Source: Meconema thalassinum (Eukaryota; Arthropoda; Insecta; Orthoptera; Tettigoniidae). From it: DNA of 64,000 bases. This document shows positions 1 to 11,230 of this stretch, in pieces. Both the position numbers and the translations under genes were made by a program. The stretch covers positions 132,770,533-132,834,532 of the forward strand of contig OX336393.1 in assembly GCA_946902985.2 (NCBI GenBank), in the 5' to 3' direction. The stretch's first letter is position 1. Every line of letters begins with the position of its first letter. A model generated the notes under the pieces. That model was not told the origin of the DNA. It was given only the letters and a program-made list of their open reading frames with translations, and did not search any database.

Positions 1-194
1 CAATTACTGGCAATACAAAATAAGTTGTGAAATACAACACAAAATAAAATTTTATACTTAATGACTTTATTATTATGGCCTATGGAGTATGAATGGCAAA
101 TATCTAAATATTTTTCAATCTTTTAAGCAGAAAGGTAAACTGTTTCTTTTTTTTACAAATTGATAATTTATTTATCAAAAGTACAGTGCTGAGG

Positions 195-340
195 AATTCT
201 CAGTTTTGCCTCACAGGGCCGTGTGTACCCCATTCCAGCCCTCAGACCAGAATTAAAATTTCTTGGCAGAGCCGGGAATCAAATTCGGACCTCCGGGGCG
301 GCAGTCAAGAATGCTAGCCACTATACTACGTGGTAGTCTA
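195..340 (-). repeat. tRNA-headed SINE (family 1), 5' part
   Basis: On the minus strand this reads as a tRNA-like head: a GTGGCTAGCATTC stretch near the A-box position, then AATTTGATTCCCGG as a B-box-like element, then the family body (GGTCTGAGGGCTGGAA, GGGGTACAC). The same body occurs on the plus strand at 9682, 42331 and 47008. No 3' half is visible here, so the copy is truncated. The RNA polymerase III promoter role is inferred from family knowledge. Confidence 0.6.
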
Positions 341-462
341 ATTTCAAACTTAATATTGTTTATAACTTAGTCAATAAGTTAAGATTAGGGTACTACCAAA
401 TTTACAATTATTTTATGCTTTTACCGAACCAACACTTTCTTAATTTTTATTGTTTTTTCCTC

Positions 463-477
463 GGGGGGGGGGGGGGG
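463..477. repeat. Poly-G run (15 nt)
   Basis: A run of fifteen G residues, the longest homopolymer in the left part of the window. Its exact length may be a sequencing or assembly artefact. Nothing else can be assigned between 341 and 560. Confidence 0.8.
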
Positions 478-560
478 ATGGCTGGAGTCCTCGCAGCTCC
501 CCCCTTATATACGCCCCTGATGGGATGTCTAATAACTGATCTCCACAGTGGTCACACTGT

Positions 561-929
561 ATGCTGCTAGATTACGCCAGAATACGAAGGGATAACAACC
601 ACATTGCCGCTCCCTGCATGTTCCTCAGCGCTACCCGTCTAATGCGCCCCATTGCGTTATGAAACCTCACATTTGAGAACGTAATAGGCTGATATGTGGC
701 ACAATAACATGACAGTTGCTGGCAGCATATTGACAATGGCTCGTGTATTCAGCAACAAGGAGTACATGCACATCATACTAATCTACTGTATGGAGAAGCT
801 GGTCGTAATGACGTCAAAGCTAGAGGTTTCATAACGCAATGGGTCGCATTAGACGAGAGCACTGAGGAACATGTAGTGAGCGGCTGTCTGGTTGTTGTCT
901 TTTGGCATTCTGACGTAACCTGCTTGCAT
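561..929. repeat. Fold-back inverted repeat, arms ~108 bp
   Basis: Arms at 561-668 and 823-929 are reverse complements of each other with scattered mismatches and short gaps. The inner 50 bp of each arm is the best conserved (CCATTGCGTTATGAAACCTC on the left, its complement on the right). The 154-nt loop has no open frame of note. A transcript would fold into a long hairpin. It could be a fold-back MITE or the remnant of two inverted element ends. No target duplication was found. The right arm stops about 8 bp before the microsatellite tail of the next LINE. Confidence 0.7.
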
Positions 930-936
930 TAAAGGA

Positions 937-1602
937 TTACTTACTTACTTCCTCGGCGTTACAGCCCTGGGTGAGTCTTGGCCTCCTTCACAATAGACGT
1001 CCAAACTTCTCTCTTCTTTATCTTCTCCCACCATCCTTTAATCTTCATCTTCAGGGCCTCTTCTATGTCCTTGATCCTTCCTTTTCTGGGTCTCCCTCTC
1101 TTCCTTGTCCCATACATTCTTCCGTGCATTACTTTCTTTGGCATTCTCCCCTCCTCCATTTTCCACATTATCCAACCATGACAGCCTCCTAGATTTCACA
1201 ACTCTTACTATATCTTCACTATTGATAATATTGGCCAACTCTTTATTCGATCTAATTCTCAATTTGTCTTCTTCTCTTATGGGGCCATAGATCCGTCTCA
1301 ATATTTTCCTTTCAAATACTCTAATAGCGTTTTCATCCACTGCTGCTATGATCCAAGTCTCCGCTCCATATGTAACCACTAGCTTTAATTTAGTTGCTTT
1401 AGATAGCAGCGTAGACATTATAAGATTTTGGTTAGCATAACAGGCCTTGTTACCCATCATCATTCGTTTATTAATCTCCACTGAGATTTTGTTTTCACTG
1501 TCTATGATGGTCCCTAGGTAACTAAAACATTTGACTCAAATGTTTACCCTTCCAAGTTAACATTGTTATGCCATCTTATATCCATGTTGGGTGTCTTTTT
1601 AT
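937..1602 (-). pseudogene. Non-LTR retrotransposon, C-terminal tail (LINE fragment 1a)
   Basis: This is the 3' end of a LINE polyprotein gene on the minus strand, broken over at least two frames (about 1481-1038 and 1168-959) with further stops upstream. Visible residues include YGAETW, FERKILRRIYGP, RRLSWLDN, a GRPRKG motif and a terminal KEAKTHPGL just before the stop. That order is the usual post-RT tail of this class of insect LINE. The 3' end carries an (AAGT)n tail at 937-950, read on the minus strand, as expected for target-primed insertion. The upstream RT piece lies at 8284-8442, on the far side of repeat copy A, so the two were once contiguous. The clade is not assigned with certainty (RTE-like is possible). 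It is inactive. Confidence 0.75.
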
Positions 1603-2687
1603 TAACCTATTTTCATTTTATGAAAAAAAAAAATTGGCTTATGAGATCACCTTTTGCCCGCGTGTCTGTGTGTGCGTGTGTGTCCCCCTCCCCCTAATAA
1701 CTTGTAAACGGCTCGAGCGATTTCAATGAAACTCGGTAAGATCATTGCACCATCCAGGCCGACCCCGACCGTACCCTTCAAATTTTATTGTGTCGCACCA
1801 ATCCAAAATGGCCGCAGTACGAAATATTTCATCAGCATTCATTATCTCCGAAACTATTACCGATATCACCCAGAAATGTTGTACGGTGATAAAGGGCACT
1901 ACTAGAAGTGTACCTATGAGACGCTCAAAAACTTGGTAAACAACAAAACCAACATGGTGGCCAAGCGAAGTTGAGACTTTTAAATCGACGTTTCTCGCGA
2001 GTTAACCATCCAACTGCAATGGAACTTGGCACAGCAAGTGTTTATACACATTGTAATGCACTGACGTCTAACTTAGTTCAATTGTTTGCATCACCTCAAA
2101 ATGGCGACTGTGCGAAATATCTCACTGGCATTCTATATCTCCAAAACTATTACAGATATCACCCTGAAATTTTGTACGGTGATAAAGGGAACTGCTACGT
2201 GTTTATCTGTGTAAAGTAAAAAAATGAACATGGCGGCCAAGCGAAGTTGAAATATTTTAATAGACTTTTCTCGTGACTTAACCATCTGAGCGCAGTGAAA
2301 TGTGGTACAGTAAATGATTATACATATTGTAATGCACTGGCATCTAATTTAGTGCAATTGTTTACATAACCTCAAGATGGCGGCTGTGCGAAATATTAAA
2401 ATGAAGCTTTTTTTTGTTGGGCGGTAATCATGTGATCGAAGTGAAACTTTGAATAATGAAGCTATGCAATAATTTTACTTTAATGGTACATAACTCTATG
2501 GCCTATACATATAACAATCCAAAATGGCGAGCATCCGAAATATATTGACGGTTCTCAATATCTACGAATCTTTTACAGCAATCAAATTGATTTTGTTTAT
2601 GTTCATAGAGGCTACAGACATAAGTTCACCTATAGGACTTTCAGTAACTGGTGAGCACAAATCCAACATGGCGGGGACGCGAAGTAT

Positions 2688-5600
2688 TGTACCCAAGTGA
2701 ACTTTGGTACAGGCGTCAAACTCGCACTAGTTTAACTCAAGAGAACCAAGGAAATATACAGTTTGGTAGAAATTTAAGAGAACCGAAAGGTTTAATGCTA
2801 AGCGCACGTCTAGATGACGCATAAAGCAATACAGATTAGAGTTGAGCAAGAAGGCACAGCTACATATGATGTCATTGCTAGTGATGCAGAAAAGAGTAGA
2901 CGCACGATTATAAATAGGACCTTATAAAATGTCCATTCACGACGAAGACAGCAGATGAAACAGAGAAGTACGAACTCAGCGATAAAATGGCAACGCTGCA
3001 AGCAGGAAATTAGCAAAAATTATTGATATTGGTTAAAATATGCAATAATATTAAAGGATCTTTCCACAGATAACACTTATTTTGGAAGTTAGAATTTTAA
3101 GAATGATAAAAGTTTCTAAGAGTTATGCCTAACAGAAAAGCCATGTCAGCAGTATATTAAAGGGACTTCACCGACTGACGAAGTGGGAGTAAGGCAAAAA
3201 GAAACGTCTACCCACGCGATTGGAGGAGCGATTTAAATCAATTAAAGTAGGTTCTAACGATGCGATTGTTAAATAATAAACAGACTTAAAACGTTTAGAT
3301 TAAAGGCTGTAAGATGATATATTTTTCGTAAAAATACCACGGTTGGTTTGGAGATAATTTCAAGAAGGAGGCCATTTTTGTTTATTTTTCGTAAATCATA
3401 TAAATTGAGCCCGTTAGCCAGAGGAAGCATGCAGTTTAAGAGCACTCCTGAGCGGAGGTGCTGGATCGCATTCAGTTTTCGTACAGCCCGAGAGGGGGCG
3501 TGACGCTGGATCATCGAAGGCAGTTTCATTCAGTCTACAACCCATGCAGTAGCGTGTGGTACCGTTCGCAGTCAATCAGTCGACCACGGACTTCTGAAGG
3601 AAGCCGTGCTGTTCCGCAATAGTACTCAGTTCCACAACGAACCTTTGAAAGTTCTTGTGTTGGTCGTCACACTTCAGATCACAATTTAGGAAGGATGCTG
3701 GATCGCAGCATGAGACCATTAAGTACAGTATACTCACGTAACAGAACCTACGGGTCATCGTGTCGTTACTCAAAATTGATCACTATAGCACCTGGCGTTC
3801 GATCAAGTAAAATTCGCGACGAAAATCAGTTACATAGCGTCAAGTGAAGGAACACTAATACCGTCAAAAGTGTGGGCCAGTATAATTAAATACGCAACGC
3901 CGAAAGTATACAGAAAGACGCGAAATAAGACTGATAGTTACGGAACATTAAATTTTGAAAAGACAATATTTAAAAATTAGAAATCGGTGTCTCAGGGACA
4001 CGAAATATAAATCTACTACGTCAAAGAAAGACAACATAAACAGCGAATCCTAGAAAGAAATAATACCAACGAGTATTAATCACGAAGTATATGAGTAGGG
4101 GCCTAGAAGACTGCGGGTTCGATACTCAAGACAAGGCATCCAAAAATAAGAGATAAACAAGCTAGGAACTATATCAGTAGAACGAAGAAAGATCACGAAA
4201 CTAGTAAGGGTGAACGCGAGGAACATTTATATTCAGGAAGAAATAGGATCGAGTGAGCAGGAATGCGGATTAGAGAATTTCACGGAGAACAGGAATCAGG
4301 AACGTCGGTAAACGAGGAAGGAGCCAATTAGCACGTCCAAAGCAGAAACGCGAGGTATCGTCATGGACCATCCAATGCGAGAAATCAGTGCCAAAGCTTT
4401 GAGATATGGGTGTGTGCTAGAAGAAAAAGTGTTTTAGTGTTAACATTTCTATAATGTCTGCGGGTTACAATATTTTTTTTAATTGTCATGAAAATTATAA
4501 ATAAGTGTAGTGTAGAAATGTCAGGAAAAAGTGTTGAAATGGAAGTCTAAGATATCCAGACGATGGGTGAATCTGTCTGGGATTGGAGTCGTCGCCTGGG
4601 TGAGTTGATGAAACATTATTAATATATCTTTGTGTTGTACTGTGCTAATAGCAATTGAGACATTCGTCGACTAGGGAGTTAGACGAATGACTCATTGAAA
4701 ATATAAATATGCAAATAATTGAAATATTGAAAAGATGATGGTTAATCACGAGGACTGCCTCGGTGGAAATAAAGCATTATTGGGATTAGTTAAAAGAAAG
4801 AAATAAAGCCCGGTAACGAAATATGTGATAAATAAAAAAATGAATTTGAAGAAGGAATAGGGTAATGGTTCAAATGGCTGAAATTATTGCCTAAATTATG
4901 AGTTAAATACGCACCATAATAAATATAAATCAAAGAGATAAGTTAAATAAAAAGGGTTAATTTGTATATCAAATAACAGATGCCAAGAGAATAAAATGTT
5001 ATAACATGATTGAGTAAAAATGTGAATAAAAAGAATACAAGTAATAATAATCAAAAGGGGAATAAAGTTATATTAAATGATCCGTGTCTAGAAACTCAAA
5101 GTAAAAATTCGAGCGAGAAATAGTGTGTTAATAAATTAAAGAAATTATAATTATCCAAGAACGAATGTATTACCTGTTAGGCCACTGTGCCATGGCTGTA
5201 AAATTAAATTGTAGGAATGCCGAAATCAGGCTATTGTTGTAAAGTATCCAAGCAAGTTGCATTGCCATAAGGGCCAATAAAAATGATAAAGTATAGTAAA
5301 GTTGAATGCGTTTAGTCAGAATAGTGTTTTAGATCCCTTAGTTGGGGGTAGTTGGATCTAGAACGGATGTGTTAGTGTAGCAATTTATAAGGTGATGCCT
5401 AGGAGGGGGTAGCTTCCCGTAGCTGGGTAAGCTGACCAGTGTAGAGTGTTGTTTAGTGTTAGGATGCTAGGGGATGCTCTTATAAAGACGTAGGTGTATT
5501 TCAGGGGATGAAACTTTGTGTACAGGTTAACGTACTAGCCTCTCAGCTGGTTGGAGAGAGTTATATAACCGACGTGCGTGCGTCAGCGATGTTGCGGCTC

Positions 5601-7875
5601 GATGCTCTGGCAGTCGGGCCGCTGCGGGAAGTACAATGAAGCTTGCGCTAGCAACTATTTGGCTACTGTATGTCACGGCTAATCGTGACGGGAATCAGGA
5701 AGGGCGTTGGGACGTAAAGAGGCGTGTAAATAGCAAGACAAGTGTAGTGTACTGACCAAGTATTTATTGGTCAGTGAATATGAAATTGTAAGTCCCTTTT
5801 AGGGGAATGTGATAGTGTTATAAGTTTGAGTGTACAAGTTTGTGGGTAGAGGTTACAAAATATAGGATCTCTGAACACTTCACTGATGCTCACCTGGTGA
5901 TAGCAGCTTGCAGTAGTAGAGCTTTCGGCGGCACGCACTGTATGACCGATGATTGAGAGAAGAACCTGTCCTCATTAAGGCCTACCTCTTATAGGCTTTG
6001 GTGCTGCTTCGTCGGCATTCCAATGGCATAGCTGCCCCAGTTAGTTATAGTATAGATGTTATGTGTGTGATGCAAGTATTTGGCAAGCCTTCCGAGCTGG
6101 CCGGCTGCCCTTGCTGTATAAAAGATACTGTTCTGGACTTACGAGATTTGCCAGTTAGGGGTGGTTTAAATAGATGATGGAGGATGGCTTCCAGGGGGTG
6201 CAGCCCCCTGGGGGCTTGTACAATAGATTGATTCGTGAGATGGAAAAGTAGTAAAAATCGTCAAAATGCGTGGAGGTAAATTCCCACTGAATATATTATA
6301 GAAGCCTCGTATATTTTTGCCTAATGAATCGTCGTATATTTTTGTATCGTGGAGGTATAAATTCCCACTAAAAGTTGAATGAATTGTCGTATATTGTTGT
6401 ATCGTGGAGGGATAAATTCCCACTAAAAGTTGAATGAATCGTCGTATATTGTTGTGTCGTGGAGGTATAGATTCCCACTAAAAGTTGAATAAATCGTCGT
6501 ATATTGTTGTATCGTGGAGGTATAAATTCCCACTGAAAGATGAATGAATCGTCGTATATTGTTGTATGTAACTCCCGCTGTAGGATGAATATCCCAGCTA
6601 GGTATTGTTGCTATATGATAGGCATTGTTGTCGTGAGGCATTGTTGAAATGAAGTATTGTTGTAAGAGGCATTATAAGCGTCGTGAAAGGGTTATAATAA
6701 TAAACTACCGTATAGCCTCTCCTAATCAAAAATTCAATATCCTGGGAACGAAAGAATAATAATAATAATAATTGGACGGAGTAAATATCCGTTTTGAAGT
6801 GAATTTTAAATCTTGGAAACTTTATGGTTAAAAGCTACCCTGGCATGAATGCAGGAAGTGTCGGCCAGCTGTCGTAAATCTTATTGCCAAGCACCACAGG
6901 AGGAGGGGACGACTTGTGTAGACGACCTTGCCCTTGTGGGGGAGAAAGATGAAACCTCTTAATGAGTCCGGCCGTAAACTAGGGGCGCGCCGAGAATAAT
7001 GGAAAGGAAACTATTACACGGAAATTATAATATTTAAAAACAAAAGGGTGCAAGTAAAAATAATTGTAGAATTGTTGTTATGGGGATGAAAATGTCATCC
7101 CAAGTCAAGGTTTAAAAGGTTATATAAAAGATTGACGGATTGGTCAAAAATAAATTGTTGATAAAGAAAATTCCTTCTTTCATGAATAAATAAATAACGG
7201 GTTAAGGAATAATGGAACATTGTTATAAATAAATATCCCACAGTAATAAACAGTACAATGCACAGTACAGCACCAAACAAAATCACCTAGATGCATGGAG
7301 GGTAACTGGAGAGTTACGAGTTCGATCAACAGACATGGCATGTTTTTGTACAGTATGGTATTATGTTTAACATCTAAGGCTTTGAGTTGTTTTGAAGGTC
7401 GGCGCGCTCGACGCCTAAGTGAAATAAAATTTAAATAAATATTTATGATTTAATTTAAGCAAGACAAATTATCCGCGAAATTTCACAGAACAATGAAATG
7501 ACATTACAGAGAATTTTAGTGATTCTAGTCGTGAATCTATTTTTGTGAAATGAATACTACTTGAAGAGACAATCCCAAGTGAGTTAAATTGTATATGTTT
7601 TTGAAGTGATTATTTTATTATTTTTGTGTGACACTTGAGAAGGAAATTCCAAGTGATTTTCTTTTTGTGGTTTACATGTTTTGAGTGAATTGATTTTCCT
7701 TTTATTGTATAAATAATTATTTTAAATTATAATGTTGAGTTTTTCCTAAAATCTTGTCAACTTTATTGTGCCTACATATCGGATGTTAAGTCACGGTGGA
7801 GGGAACGTAACGTGCCCCGAACTGCAGTAGCCAAGCCGAGGTCTGACTGAGCATCCTCCGTTAAAAACGGGTACA
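2688..7875. mobile_element. 5.19-kb LTR-like insertion, TGTACCC...GGGTACA
   Basis: The element begins TGTACCC and ends GGGTACA, and is flanked by GTAT at 2684-2687 and 7876-7879. Copies B and C of the host repeat show the uninterrupted site (GAAGTATAAATA), so both borders and the 4-bp duplication are firm. No internal copy of the start was found, and no gag or pol motif is visible on either strand. It is therefore best read as a very large solo LTR or a non-coding LTR-type element. The right part is rich in AATAAA strings (7140-7440). The window's other TG...CA elements share the terminal style and the 4-bp duplication. Orientation is not established. Confidence 0.7.
6268..6600. repeat. Minisatellite, ~55-bp unit, about 5 copies
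   Basis: Consecutive units carry the same words in the same order: CGTCGTATATTGTTGTAT, CGTGGAGGTATAAATTCCCA and CTAAAAGTTGAATGAAT. Unit length is about 55 bp, with a few substitutions each. It sits inside the LTR-like element 2688-7875. The long minus-strand frames through it are by-products, since 55 is not a multiple of three. Confidence 0.85.
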
Positions 7876-8283
7876 GTATAAATATTTAAATGAACGTTTC
7901 TCGCGATTTAACCATCCAAGTGTAGTGAAACTTTACACGTTAAATGCATATGCAAATGTTAATCCACTGCCATCTAATTTATTTTAATTGTTTTCATAAC
8001 CACAAGGTGGCAGCTGTGCAAAATTTTAAAATCTGGTGTTTATTTCTTGTGTCCTAATCATGCGATTGACGTTTGAATACCACACGTACTCAATAATCTT
8101 CATGTAATAGTACGTAAATAAAAATCCAACCTGGCGACCATCTGAAATATTTAGACGGTTCTCAATATCTACGAATCTATCACAACAATAAAATTGAATT
8201 GTTGTATGTTGATAGAGGCAATTAACATGATTAGGATACATGAAAATAGGCTGTATAGTTCTTCACGGAACTACTTGTTTTAA

Positions 8284-8442
8284 TTTAATTTTAAGCCCTA
8301 TACGCTCTGTTTTATCCACCATAATCCTCAACATCTCTTGCAGTGCATTCATTGTGCGTGCTATTAGGTCAACATCATCTGCATATGCACATGCTTGTTT
8401 TATCCTGTATATTACAGTTCCCCCCATTCTTAGTTCCTTCAT
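8284..8442 (-). pseudogene. Non-LTR reverse transcriptase fragment with YADD (LINE fragment 1b)
   Basis: The minus-strand frame from 8442 to 8284 reads 53 residues containing the RT catalytic box AYADDVDLIART, followed by LRIMVDKTERIGLKI. The YADD aspartates belong to the polymerase active site of non-LTR reverse transcriptases, and the spacing to GLKI is normal for the family. It ends beside repeat copy A at 8277, and the protein continues on the far side of A at 1602. Only this short piece of RT remains, with no upstream RT or endonuclease in the next 500 bp. Confidence 0.75.
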
Positions 8443-8963
8443 TGCATTAAAGGATACCCCTTAGGAATTCAGTTATCAGACCTACCATCCATCATTAGTA
8501 CATAGGGGATACCTACAAGTAGGTTCTACGGGGCAAATGAGCCACCGGATTTAATGTATACCGATTATTAAATCAATAGAACATTCACTTATCTACTTTA
8601 AACATCTGAATGATGTATTCTATAGCTTCCTTAAAGCATAATGAGGTCTGATGCTGCAGTTTGTAAAAAAAATGCTCCCAAGCAATTACTGCTACGTATA
8701 CCCCATCTCCTATTACACTTCGAAGTAATTCTCAAGTTGGCTTTGATGATATGCGACGAGGATATTAAACTCGGATTTCAATATTCCCTCAGGTCATCTA
8801 CTGTAGCATATTGCAGAGTAAACCTAACATTTCAATGGTTATGCGCCAAGTACAGTAGGGTTCCCGTTAATGTAGCAGTCATTCAATAATAGTAATAATA
8901 ATAACCAAATGGATATTCATTTACATTGACAAGTTGATGTCCAACAGAAAATAGGTTGAAGAT
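8443..8963. other. Unassigned stretch
   Basis: No coding motif, tandem array or terminal repeat was recognised. The 82-residue plus-strand frame at 8641-8889 has no family features. Confidence 0.5.
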
Positions 8964-9131
8964 ATGAGAAAGGATCTCCAAGAAGTGGGAATTAATCCTA
9001 AAGATATACTAAATAGAACAGGGTTTCGAGGGAAGATTGATAAATTCAAAGGATTTCAGGAAAAGCATAGCTCAAGAATCAAGAAGCAGGCTCAGCGGCC
9101 GTATAGAGAAATTCTGGGAGGAAATCTATGA
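8964..9131 (+). pseudogene. LINE polyprotein C-terminal scrap
   Basis: A 55-residue open stretch starts MRKDLQEVGI, contains KFKGFQEK, and ends at a TGA at 9129-9131. DLQEVGI followed by a fragment around FKGFQEK is the usual far C-terminal layout of the insect LINE whose better-kept tail lies at 28410-28816. No RT or endonuclease flanks it, so it is a 5'-truncated relic on the opposite strand to LINE fragments 1a and 1b. Confidence 0.5.
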
Positions 9132-9384
9132 CATGGGACCGCCGGCTTTACTTCCCCTCCGAAGGAAGGCATGTTAAAGAACCTTCCACTAATTACACCT
9201 GTGTGAAGCTAAATTGTATAGGTTATGAATGTAAACAACGCTCTTAGGTTTCTACGTTCGTTGCCAAGAGCCGACTGCGGTGGCGTCTAGTAGCTAAGTT
9301 CTGATCTAGGCCTAGTAGTCGTTGACGGTGGCGTTTGGCGGCAAAAGTAGGAACTATTTGAAAAATTCAAAGTTGCAGTCCTTA
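9132..9384. repeat. Fragments related to the 22.5/25.4-kb repeat
   Basis: CTTCCCCTCCGAAGGAA occurs here and at 25455. GCGGTGGCGTCTAGTAGC (about 9279) is close to the reverse complement of the TGGCTACTAGATGCCACC stretch at 22515 and 25415. The pieces are therefore scrambled or inverted relative to the main copies. No coding capacity. Confidence 0.4.
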
Positions 9385-9520
9385 CTTGAATTAAAAAACA
9401 GATACACACACTAATACAGCCATCAAAATTAACACCGGTTATCAGAGAGATTCTACACACACCCGAAGTACACGGGGCTACATGACCTCGTTGTCGCAGC
9501 CCCTAAACTGAGGAACCAAC
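9385..9520 (+). repeat. SINE family 1, 3' end fragment
   Basis: Contains the family 3' words ACACACACTAATACAGCC, ACACGGGGCTACATGACC and GCCCCTAAACTGAGG. The same words occur at 24500-24610, 42230-42290 and 47280-47390, and on the minus strand at 22325-22430. The tRNA-like head is missing. Confidence 0.55.
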
Positions 9521-9681
9521 CAAGGCCAGTAAGTGTTGATTCCGCGTGGTCCTAGGAGACCGATTCGCGTTGAAGAAGAAACATAATTATTATGTTTTAT
9601 TTTTCGGCCCGCCTAGATTAGTTTATATTGCATCTGGCTCTGCCCCTAAAATGTTTGCCCATGTCTGATTTAAGGTAACAT

Positions 9682-9990
9682 TGTGGTGTAGTGGCTAGCA
9701 TTGCTGGTTGTCATCTCTGTGATTTGGTTTCGATTTCTGACTCTGCCAAGAGATATAATTCTGATCTGAGTGCTGGAGCAGGGTACACTGAGCCTCGTCA
9801 GGCATACCTGAGAAGAGGTGGGTTCCAATTCCTACCTCGTCTATTCTAGAAGTGGTTTTCCATGGTTTCCTCACTTCTGCTCCATGCAAATGCTGGGATG
9901 GTGTCTTGCCAATCCTGGACACCCTGCTATAGAGCAGGAAATGTTCTAACTCCGCGTGTGGGAGGGGCAGCACATGCGGTCCGAGAGAGA
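9682..9990 (+). repeat. tRNA-headed SINE (family 1)
   Basis: The head GTGGTGTAGTGGCTAGCATT resembles a tRNA A-box region, followed by a degenerate B-box (GGTTTCGATTTC). The body has GAGTGCTGGAGCAGGGTACAC and GAAGTGGTTTTCCATGGTTT, shared with the copies at 42331 and 47008. It is a diverged copy. The 92-residue minus-strand frame over it is a by-product. Confidence 0.65.
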
Positions 9991-11039
9991 GATGTAGAAC
10001 TTTACTGTTGCCAGTCTTATTATACTATAATACGCTAAGCTATATGTTTCACAAAACTCAAGCTCCTAAACCAGAGGGAGTTAGAAGGTTTGGTTTGTAC
10101 CAAAATCTTCCAAATCGTCTCAATAGTACCGGAAAAATCTTGCATTTCTTGAAAAGTCAACGGAAATATATTTATCTCTATATACACAGTGGTCCACCAG
10201 CCCCTTATTTTTTTGGAGGAAGGCAACCCAACTAACGCGTGTATCATAGCCATCCTAAACACATTAGTACCTGCTCCTGTATGGCCTTAATACAACTTTA
10301 CCATTGAGTTCATGCTTGCGAATATAGTAGAAATCATTAGGGGTAGTGTTATTTCAATGAACTCAACTATATTGCATGTTTTAAACGATGACAGCTCCGA
10401 ATAACACCGCATTACGTTTGGACAGGTGTCTATGGGGGCTACGAATAGACTCAATACGTACCAGCAATGCACTATGGCTATCGGTAGGTAAGGTGGCTAA
10501 ATTATGCATTCCTGCTGTTCCGTTCGGCAAGCTCCCTGCTGGCAGGTTCAATCCTCGGGCTGGTACATATTTTTTTCTCTTAACGCCGTTTACAGTGGAT
10601 GTACTAAGGCCGTTTATGTACCTGTTCCAACGAGTTATTTTTTATTTGTCCTAAAACGGTCAGTTTCTATCCGATGGTACGTAGCCAAGTTGGACGACGA
10701 CATAATGATCTGTAAAACGAAAGCAAGGTCCCTGCTGCATATTCAGGGTAGCAAGTGTTCAAAATGTTGACCCCCTTTAAAGGGAAAATCAGACTCACTC
10801 AAGCCACCGCACGTGTCTCAAATACTCTAACATCGGGATGTAAACCATTCCTCATTCTTACGTTCGGCAAATATAATGAGGAAAACCGTATCGTATTGGG
10901 TTTCTTTCTAAAGATATGGCAAGAGAGAAACTGAAATTATCAGAAACGAAAGCTACTAACTGAATGAACGTCTGTTGAATGAATTTTCAAGTAGGATTAT
11001 TTTTATACAAACAAAATAAAGGGTGTTCGCATGCATGTG
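9991..11039. other. Unassigned stretch
   Basis: No recognisable protein family or long repeat. A single B-box-like word (GGTTCAATCC, about 10547) occurs downstream of AGGTGGCTAAAT and could be the head of a decayed SINE, but no second copy was found. Confidence 0.45.
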
Positions 11040-11230
11040 GAATTGATTTTCAAATCTTTATCAACTACTCGAGACCACCTAAGTCATCCTGGTAGTAGTT
11101 TTCCGTGGTATCCCACTTCTATTCCAGATAAAATGCTGGTGGGATGGTTCGAAATTTAAGACCACTTCCACCTCCCTAAAACTCCTACCTTCAGTTACAA
11201 ATACAGAAACTACTACCAACACCGTAATAA
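11040..11230 (+). repeat. SINE family 1, middle fragment
   Basis: CATCCTGGTAGTAGTTTTCC, TCCCACTTCTATTCCAG and GGGATGGTTC follow the order seen in the body at 42480-42545 and 47170-47230. Both ends are lost. Confidence 0.5.

Larger units (their letters stand above)
1603..8277 (+). mobile_element. Helentron/DINE-like repeat, copy A (interrupted)
   Basis: Copy A is 1603-2687 plus 7880-8277, split by the LTR-like element at 2688-7875. It starts TAACCTATTTTCAT and ends ATGAAAATAGGCTGTA followed by a hairpin TAGTTC-TTCACG-GAACTA and ACTTG, so the ends carry subterminal inverted repeats (AGCCTATTTTCAT type) and a 3' stem-loop. The body is built of tandem modules containing ATGGCGGC motifs. Copies B (28817), C (60031) and the related E (47727) share both ends. 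Terminal hairpin, subterminal inverted repeats, a tandem core and T-rich targets match non-autonomous Helentron (INE-1/DINE-1 type) structure; that assignment is inference. It lies inside the LINE of 937-1602 and 8284-8442. Confidence 0.65.

Noticed and set aside
10430..10620. tRNA-like SINE head around GGTTCAATCC
   Set aside because: Only the B-box word is convincing. No second copy, tail or duplication was found.
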